Below, one piece after another: positions 59,466 through 64,000 of a stretch of 64,000 nucleotides of DNA. Source of the stretch: Thiofaba sp049322715. Lineage in GTDB: Bacteria > Pseudomonadota > Gammaproteobacteria > Halothiobacillales > Halothiobacillaceae. The notes below the pieces were generated by a model, which ran no database searches, was not told the origin of the DNA, and saw nothing but the letters and a program-made list of their open reading frames with translations. Where the stretch lies: the NCBI GenBank assembly GCA_049322715.1, contig JBMOQP010000030.1, positions 1 through 64,000 of the forward strand, given 5' to 3'. The position numbers and the translations under genes are program-made. Numbering within the stretch: position 1 is the first letter of the stretch; each line of letters begins with the position of its first letter.

Positions 59466-59556
59466 GGGCGTCGCGTCATGCAGCCTGGGCGCATGACGTC
59501 AGGATGGGCTCAGGGAGAGTATGGACGATGCCGCGGCATCCTGCCGCGGCCGGGGC

Positions 59557-60225
59557 TCAGGCGCATCCCAGCGAGCGGAGGACGGGCTGCAGCGCTTCGG
59601 CCCCCGCGCCATGGGGCATGACCAGCAGCGGCGCGCCGGTCCACAGGCGCAGGTCGGCCAGGTTGTCCATGCCGCGCGGCCGCTCCGCCTCGATCTGGTT
59701 GAGGACGACCCCGGCGAGCCTCAGGCCCCGGTGGGTGACGGCGTGGATGCCGAGCAGGGCCTGGTTGATGGCGCCCAGACGATCGGGCACGACCAGCAGT
59801 ACTGGCAGGCCGAGCGCGGCGGCGAGGTCGACGTTGAGGGCGTCCTCGGCCAGCGGGGCGAACAGCCCGCCGGCGCCCTCGACGACCAGCAAGTCCGCGT
59901 CCTCCGGCATGGCGCAGGCCGCGGCCAGTTCGTCGAGGAACAGCTTCCGCTTCATGCGCCGCGCGGCGCGCGGAGGGCTGAGCGGTTCGCGCAGGGGGTG
60001 CGGGCAGACGGTCTCGAGCGCCTCCCAGCCGCCGGCGGCCCGGCGCAGGGCCTCGGCATCCCGAGGCACGAGCCGGCCGTCGATCTCGGGGCAGCCGGAC
60101 TCGGCCGGCTTGCGCACCGCGACTCGCCGGCCCCGGGCCGTCAGGCCCTCGGCCAGGCGTGCGGCGACGAAAGTCTTGCCCGCACCGGTGTCGGTCGCGG
60201 TGATGAACAGGCCGGGAATGCTCAA
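59557..60225 (-). CDS. bioD: Dethiobiotin synthetase
   Basis: 222 residues from TTG 60225, which overlaps the can stop (TTGA). P-loop ITATDTGAGKTFVAARLAEG, KPAESGCPEI, VEGAGGLFAPLAED and VVLNQIEAERP are typical of BioD. It closes the ureido ring of dethiobiotin using CO2 and ATP. Its coupling to a carbonic anhydrase gene is notable, since the enzyme uses CO2/bicarbonate. TTG start is inferred from overlap and length. Confidence 0.92.
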   Translation of the reverse strand: MSIPGLFITATDTGAGKTFVAARLAEGLTARGRRVAVRKPAESGCPEIDGRLVPRDAEALRRAAGGWEALETVCPHPLREPLSPPRAARRMKRKLFLDELAAACAMPEDADLLVVEGAGGLFAPLAEDALNVDLAAALGLPVLLVVPDRLGAINQALLGIHAVTHRGLRLAGVVLNQIEAERPRGMDNLADLRLWTGAPLLVMPHGAGAEALQPVLRSLGCA

Positions 60226-60878
60226 CCGCTGAGGGCCTCGAACCGGCCGCTCTCGGGGTTCCATGCCTGCAGCACGCCGCGCGCCATGTCGAAGTGCCAG
60301 CCATGCAGCTTGAGCTTCCCCGCCTCGACCCGAGCCTTCACCATGGGGAAGGTCATCAGGTTGTCGAGCGAGCGCAGGATGGAATCCTTCTCGCACTCCA
60401 GGGCCAGGCGGTCCATGTCGGCGTCCGGGTAGTCTTTGCGCGCCTGCTCGTAGGCAGGCTTGGCCAGCGCGAGCCAGCGGCCGACGAGGCTCGGGCTGTC
60501 GATGCGGGCATCGGCGGGGCGCTCGCACAGGGCGCGGATGCCGCCGCACTGCGAGTGGCCGTTGATGATGATGTGCTCGACCTCGAGCACGTTCACCGCG
60601 TACTCGATCGCCGCGCTTACACCGTGCTGGCCGGTGTTGGTTTCGTACGGCGGGACGATGTTGGCGACGTTGCGGATGATGAACAGGTCGCCCGGCTCGG
60701 TGCCGAACACGATGGCCGGGTCGACGCGCGAATCGGAGCAGGCAAGGAACAGCACGCGCGGGTGCTGGCCTTCGCGCACCAGCGCCTGGAAGTACGGGTC
60801 CTTGCGCTCGAAGTGCTCGCGGTGGAAGTGGTTGAAGCCTTCCACCAGCTTGTCGATCGGGGCGTGGTTGTCACACAT
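60222..60878 (-). CDS. can: Beta-class carbonic anhydrase
   Basis: 218 residues. Zinc site CSDSR (in LACSDSRVDPAIVFG) and HSQCGG (in NGHSQCGGIRAL), plus IRNVANIVPPYE, as in E. coli Can. It interconverts CO2 and bicarbonate in the cytoplasm. It follows purC by 9 bp; both purC-pathway carboxylation and bioD use CO2/bicarbonate, which may explain the grouping. Confidence 0.97.
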   Translation of the reverse strand: MCDNHAPIDKLVEGFNHFHREHFERKDPYFQALVREGQHPRVLFLACSDSRVDPAIVFGTEPGDLFIIRNVANIVPPYETNTGQHGVSAAIEYAVNVLEVEHIIINGHSQCGGIRALCERPADARIDSPSLVGRWLALAKPAYEQARKDYPDADMDRLALECEKDSILRSLDNLMTFPMVKARVEAGKLKLHGWHFDMARGVLQAWNPESGRFEALSG

Positions 60879-60887
60879 GGCAAGTCC

Positions 60888-61775
60888 TCAGGCGGTCAGT
60901 CGCTGCAGGGCCTCGCGGTACTTGGCCGCGGTGCGCTCGACGATCTCGGGGGGGAGTTCGGGGCCGGGCGGTGTCTTGTCCCAGTCCAGGGTTTCCAGCC
61001 AGTCGCGCACGAACTGCTTGTCGAAGCTGTCCGGGCTCGAGCCTGGGGCGTAGGTGTCGGCCGGCCAGAAGCGCGAGGAATCCGGGGTCAGCACCTCGTC
61101 GATCAGGTGCAGGGTGCCGTGCTCGTCCACGCCGAACTCGAACTTGGTGTCGGCGATGATGATGCCGCGTTGCAGCGCGTAATCGGCCGCCTCCTTGTAG
61201 ATGCGCAGGGTCATGTCGCGCACCTGGGCGGCGAGTTCCGGGCCGACCAGCCTGACGGTCGCGTCGAAGTCGATGTTCTCGTCGTGCTCGCCCACCGCCG
61301 CCTTGCTGGACGGGGTGTAGATCGGCTCCGGCAGCTTGTCGGCCAGACGCAGCCCGGCGGGCAGGGGAATGCCGCACACCGCGCCCGTGGCCTGGTAATC
61401 CTTCCAGCCCGAGCCGATCAGGTAGCCGCGTGCGATGGCCTCGATCGGCAGCGCCTTGAGCTTCTTCACCAGCATGGCGCGCGGGGCCAGTTCGGCGCGC
61501 AGCCTGGCGTCCGGGATCACGTCCTCGAGGGTGAGATCGGTCGCCAGGTGGTTGGGGATCAGCTTCTCGAAGCGCTTGAACCAGAACAGTGCGGTCTGGG
61601 TCAGAACCTCGCCCTTGCCAGGGATGGCGGTGGGCAGGATCACGTCGAAGGCGGACAGGCGGTCGGTGGTGACGATCAGGAGATGCTTGTCGTCCACGCC
61701 GTAGATATCGCGCACCTTGCCGCGATGGATCAGGGGGAGGTTCGGAATGTGGGAGTCGAAGAGGGCGGAGGTCAT
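60888..61775 (-). CDS. purC: Phosphoribosylaminoimidazole-succinocarboxamide synthase
   Basis: 295 residues from ATG 61775 (MTSALFDSHIPNLPLIHRGK); the longer upstream frame runs through the repeat and is rejected. GKVRDIYGVDDKHLLIVTTD, RLSAFDVILP, EAIARGYLIGSGWKDY, and IADTKFEFGVDEHG are SAICAR synthetase hallmarks. The longer type (about 295 residues) is found in beta/gamma lineages, versus 237 in E. coli. It catalyses the aspartate addition step of purine synthesis. Confidence 0.96.
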   Translation of the reverse strand: MTSALFDSHIPNLPLIHRGKVRDIYGVDDKHLLIVTTDRLSAFDVILPTAIPGKGEVLTQTALFWFKRFEKLIPNHLATDLTLEDVIPDARLRAELAPRAMLVKKLKALPIEAIARGYLIGSGWKDYQATGAVCGIPLPAGLRLADKLPEPIYTPSSKAAVGEHDENIDFDATVRLVGPELAAQVRDMTLRIYKEAADYALQRGIIIADTKFEFGVDEHGTLHLIDEVLTPDSSRFWPADTYAPGSSPDSFDKQFVRDWLETLDWDKTPPGPELPPEIVERTAAKYREALQRLTA

Positions 61776-61849
61776 GGCGGCTTCACGTGCACGGAATCGC
61801 CGACATTCTACCCGGATCAAGGGGTTGGGGCGATGCGCATGGCTCAATA

Positions 61850-61919
61850 ACAACGCCGTCGGGCCGTGTAGCGACACCCGATCCGTCCCCTGCGGATCGG
61901 TGAATTCATGGATGGATTC
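61850..61919. repeat. Intergenic hairpin repeat upstream of purC
   Basis: Half of a D module (AACGCCGTCGGG, 61852-61863), a C-like hairpin 61866-61877 (GTGT-AGCG-ACAC), a full D 61878-61900 (CCGATCCG-TCCCCTG-CGGATCGG), and an A 61902-61919 (GAATTCAT/ATGGATTC arms with one mismatch). The half-D joined to a different D looks like a recombinant or partly deleted copy. It fills most of the 164-bp gap. Confidence 0.85.
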
Positions 61920-61939
61920 CGCTCCCGGATCGGCGGGCC

Positions 61940-62245
61940 TCAGCGTGGGGCCGGGGATGTGCTCGCCTCGAGCCAGCCCAGCCAGTGCAGTGCATGCTCG
62001 CGGCTGTCCCCGCACATGTCCTCGCCGGGCTGCAGCGAGCCGCAGACCGCCGGGCGCTCCGGCCGCCCGAAAATCATGCAGCGGTCCTCGTCGTCGAGCT
62101 GAACGCACCTGACCCCGGCAGGCTTGCCGTCAGGCATTCCCGGTATCGGGCTGCTGATGGAGGGGGCGATGCAGCAGGCGGCGCAGTGGGGGCGGCAGAT
62201 CATCCTGGAGGTCTCCGTGGGCGCATGTTCCGTCATCCCGTTCAC
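61940..62245 (-). CDS. YkgJ-family cysteine cluster protein
   Basis: 101 residues; ATG overlaps the murI stop (ATGA), with MICRPHCAACC as a possible later start. Cysteines in CRPHCAACC, VRCVQLDDEDRC, RPAVCGSL and DMCGD form the pattern of YkgJ-like proteins, thought to bind zinc or iron-sulphur. Function unknown. Ser/Pro-rich C-terminus runs close to the repeat at 61850-61919. Confidence 0.85.
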   Translation of the reverse strand: MNGMTEHAPTETSRMICRPHCAACCIAPSISSPIPGMPDGKPAGVRCVQLDDEDRCMIFGRPERPAVCGSLQPGEDMCGDSREHALHWLGWLEASTSPAPR

Positions 62246-63102
62246 AGGACGCGTAGCCCGAAGCCTTGCATGAGGCGCCGCGTCGCGAAATCCGGCTGGC
62301 CGGAGGTGAACACGGCGACGTCAAAGCCCGCCGGGTCCACGGCATCGTCAACGGGAGGCACCACGCGCCGCGCCTGGCGGGCGATGGCCTCCGCCGGGTC
62401 CAGCCAGTCGACCGGCCAGGGGGCCAGGCGGCGGAACACATTGGCAAGGAAGGGATAGTGGGTGCAGGCCAGCACCACGATATCGGTCCGGCGGCCCTCC
62501 GGTTCGACGAAGCATGGCGCGATCTCGGCCAGTACGGCCTCGTCCGCAATGGGCTCCCCGCGGATATAGGCTTCGGCCATGCGGGCCAGATGATCCGAGC
62601 CGACGAGGCGAACATGATGGCTCCCGGCATAGGTCTCGATCAGCTCGCGCGTGTAGGCCCGCCGGATGGTTCCGGGCGTGGCCAGCACGGACACCACGCC
62701 GGAGCGCGTGCGCTCCGCGGCAGGCTTGATGGCCGGCACGGTGCCGATGAAGCGCGTTCCGGGGAAGGCGGCCCGCAGATCGGCCCCCGCCAGCGTGAAG
62801 GCGGTGTTGCAGGCGATGATCACGGCTTCCGGATCATGGGTTTCGAGCAGCCGTGCGAACAGGCCGAGGATGCGCGCCCGCAGCGGCTCCTCCTCCCAGC
62901 CCCCGTACGGAAAGCCGGCGTCATCCGCCACGTAGATGAAGCCGCGCTCCGGCATCAGCACCCGCGCTTCGCGCAGCACGGTGAGCCCGCCGATGCCGGA
63001 ATCGAATATCAGGATGGGTTTGGTCCCTCCTCTCGGTCCCTTCGGCCATCCATGGCCGAAGCCCCTGCGGGGTGCGGCCCTCGAGATCAGCTCATCGGCC
63101 AT
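62242..63102 (-). CDS. murI: Glutamate racemase with repeat-encoded N-terminal leader
   Basis: 286 residues. The conserved enzyme starts at KPILIFDSGIGGLTVLRE, with catalytic Cys in VIIACNTAFTLAGADLR and VLACTHYPFLANVF. It makes D-glutamate for peptidoglycan. Before the fold, about 27 residues (ADELISRAAPRRGFGHGWPK) are encoded by the hairpin repeat at 63040-63086. The ATG at 63102 is the only one upstream of the fold in frame; a non-ATG start within the repeat cannot be excluded. Confidence 0.92.
   Translation of the reverse strand: MADELISRAAPRRGFGHGWPKGPRGGTKPILIFDSGIGGLTVLREARVLMPERGFIYVADDAGFPYGGWEEEPLRARILGLFARLLETHDPEAVIIACNTAFTLAGADLRAAFPGTRFIGTVPAIKPAAERTRSGVVSVLATPGTIRRAYTRELIETYAGSHHVRLVGSDHLARMAEAYIRGEPIADEAVLAEIAPCFVEPEGRRTDIVVLACTHYPFLANVFRRLAPWPVDWLDPAEAIARQARRVVPPVDDAVDPAGFDVAVFTSGQPDFATRRLMQGFGLRVL
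63040..63086 (-). repeat. Partial hairpin repeat at the murI N-terminus (in frame)
   Basis: A: 63040-63061, CTTCGGCC-ATCCAT-GGCCGAAG, identical to the motB copy at 12909-12930. B: 63062-63072, CCCC-TGC-GGGG. A C-type remnant (CCCTCGAGA) follows. It lies between the murI ATG and the first strand of the enzyme. Confidence 0.88.
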
Positions 63103-63403
63103 CGCGGTTTCTATCGGAGGCAGCAGTGTGGCAGTCGGCGCGACGAAGGCGGCGGTTCATGGGGTGAGGTCGGGGTAGGGCGCATTAGCGTAGCGTAATG
63201 CGCCGGATGGGGGGGAGGCAGGATCCTTCATTCGGCGGGTTACGCTGAACGCGTAGCTGGCGATAGAGCCCGCTAACCCGCCCGCGGGATCCATATCGAG
63301 GTGCCCATCGATGGTTCGATGCAGCACGCGGCGCAGTGGGGCGGAAGCTCATTTAGGCTTGCTTGGCCATGTGCTTTTTATCCACACGCTCCAAGCGCGA
63401 CGT
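63103..63403. other. 301-bp region upstream of murI with two palindromic repeats, otherwise no gene
   Basis: Contains the hairpins at 63179-63204 and 63234-63282. The remaining sequence shows no convincing reading frame. The part next to the DUF2789 gene (63340-63403) reads as 3' flank. Confidence 0.75.
63179..63282. repeat. Two intergenic palindromes including a module E copy
   Basis: 63179-63204: perfect 9-bp stem GGCGCATTA/TAATGCGCC with an 8-nt loop. 63234-63282: module E with outer stem GGCGGGTTA/TAACCCGCC around TGAACGCGTAGCTGGCG. The E core matches 19865-19888 and 29217-29240, but the stem is entirely different and still perfectly paired. Confidence 0.88.
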
Positions 63404-63634
63404 TCAGCGCAACAACGCATCCAGATGGTCCACCGCCTCCGCCCAGTCGGCGTCCTGGGCGATGGATTCGCGCAGGAACTGCCTTTGCGATTCGCTCCAG
63501 AAACGGGCTTCCGCCAGGGTGACATCGTGGGCGAGGGGGCGGTGGCGCGCGATGAAGGCCTCGATCGACTTCGTGTCGTTGGCAAGGCCGAGTTGGGCGA
63601 AGAGTTCGCTCAGGGGGTGGAAGCCGTGTTCCAT
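63404..63634 (-). CDS. DUF2789-type small protein
   Basis: 76 residues: MEHGFHPLSELFAQLGLAND, ARHRPLAHDVTLAEARFWSE, and an ending DADWAEAVDHLDALLR. This matches my recollection of the DUF2789 family, small alpha-helical cytoplasmic proteins of gammaproteobacteria with no known function. It follows the methyltransferase gene by 8 bp, probably one transcript. Confidence 0.8.
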   Translation of the reverse strand: MEHGFHPLSELFAQLGLANDTKSIEAFIARHRPLAHDVTLAEARFWSESQRQFLRESIAQDADWAEAVDHLDALLR

Positions 63635-63642
63635 GCGTCACC

Positions 63643-64000
63643 TCACTTCTGCTTGATGGCTAGGCTTACAGTGTAGTCCTTGCCCTGTTTCACTTTCTCG
63701 TAGTTGCCGAACATTTCCACCAGGGTGCGCTTGAAGAACTCGCGCAGGCCGGAGATGGTGACGAGCACAATGCGGCCGCCGGGCTTCAGGTGGGCGCGGG
63801 CGTCGTCCAGCATGATGTAGAGCATCTCCTTGCCGACCTTGGCGGGGACGTTGGAGACGATGACGTCGAACTTGCGATCCCTGGGAATGTTCGCGAGGCC
63901 GTTGCTGAGCATGACCTCGGCGTTGACGATGCGGTTGAGCTCGATGTTCTTGCGCGTGTAGTCCACCGCGACGAAGTCCTTGTCCACCAGCAGCGTTTTG
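63643..64000 (-). CDS. Class I SAM-dependent methyltransferase, RsmC-like, partial
   Basis: The C-terminal 118 residues are visible; the gene continues past the right edge. VDKDFVAVDYTRKNIELNRI, then DVIVSNVPAKVGKEMLYIML (an N-x-P-A motif near the usual NPPF position) and LKPGGRIVLVTISGLREFFK. This matches the small-domain methyltransferases that include 16S rRNA RsmC-type enzymes. The substrate cannot be decided, since the N-terminus is missing. Confidence 0.8.
   Translation of the reverse strand, partial: KTLLVDKDFVAVDYTRKNIELNRIVNAEVMLSNGLANIPRDRKFDVIVSNVPAKVGKEMLYIMLDDARAHLKPGGRIVLVTISGLREFFKRTLVEMFGNYEKVKQGKDYTVSLAIKQK

Noticed and set aside
12833..63282. Ordinary intrinsic terminators as an explanation of all hairpins
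   Set aside because: Most lack T runs, many lie inside coding sequence, and loops are conserved while stems vary. Only 48510-48549 and 52506-52531 look like normal terminators.
1..64000. tRNA, rRNA, insertion sequence, integrase or phage genes
   Set aside because: None recognised in either strand; if the hairpin family is mobile, its mobiliser is outside this window.

Overview
The window is high-GC chromosomal DNA with no tRNA, rRNA, insertion sequence or CRISPR array. The gene order pyrC'-pyrB-pyrR-ruvX-yqgE-tonB-gshB-pilGHIJ-chpA is, from memory, that of Pseudomonas aeruginosa, and the class I cellulose acetylation genes, SAH riboswitch and alternative-type GshA also fit. I read it as a gammaproteobacterium, probably outside Pseudomonas proper; the genus cannot be fixed from the sequence.

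Layout. 1-11.5 kb (minus): an acetylated-cellulose (wss-like) operon, SGNH protein > AlgF-like > AlgI-like > AlgJ-like > coiled-coil protein > bcsA > bcsB > bcsZ > TPR/BcsC-like (cut by the window edge). 11.5-16.3 kb: HIT protein, motAB-type pair, tatD, tcdA, mscS. 16.4-25.3 kb (minus): pyrC'-pyrB-pyrR-ruvX-yqgE, tonB, apbE, gshB, gshA. 25.5-35.7 kb (plus): twitching-motility chemosensory operon pilG-pilH-pilI-pilJ-chpA-chpC. 35.8-44.4 kb (minus): rsmE, bioA, nfeD, qmcA, the methyl cycle metF-ahcY-metK with an SAH riboswitch before ahcY, and a periplasmic binding protein. 44.7-52.5 kb (plus): thioredoxin-fold protein, then tkt-gap-pgk-pyk-fba. 52.7-64 kb: a small unknown protein, NTT-like transporter, two serine hydrolases, an exported dikinase-like protein, bioD, can, purC, ykgJ-like, murI, a DUF2789 gene and a partial methyltransferase.

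The most unusual content is a dispersed family of modular hairpin repeats, about 20 loci between 12.8 and 63.3 kb. A complete copy is about 72 bp and carries four consecutive hairpins. A has a stem of 4-11 bp around CATCCATG or CAGGGATG. B is CCC-TTC-GGG. C is a GTCGC/GCGAC-type hairpin. D is an 8-9 bp stem around TCCCG or TCCCT. A further module E has a variable stem around a constant roughly 30-nt core. The loops are conserved while the stems differ between copies and remain self-complementary, which is strong covariation. Copies lie between genes and also inside genes in frame: motB, ruvX (two), tonB, apbE (two), gshA, chpA (three), chpC, qmcA and murI. A reference copy (29590-29661) is 24 codons long and open in all six frames, so it can enter a gene in either orientation without stopping translation. 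In this it resembles the Rickettsia palindromic elements in behaviour, but I do not recognise the sequence family.

A second oddity is the (GAGGCGGTC)n minisatellite in chpA, interrupted by a 100-N assembly gap. Most start sites were chosen from ATGA-type overlaps with the upstream gene, since high GC makes long spurious open frames common.
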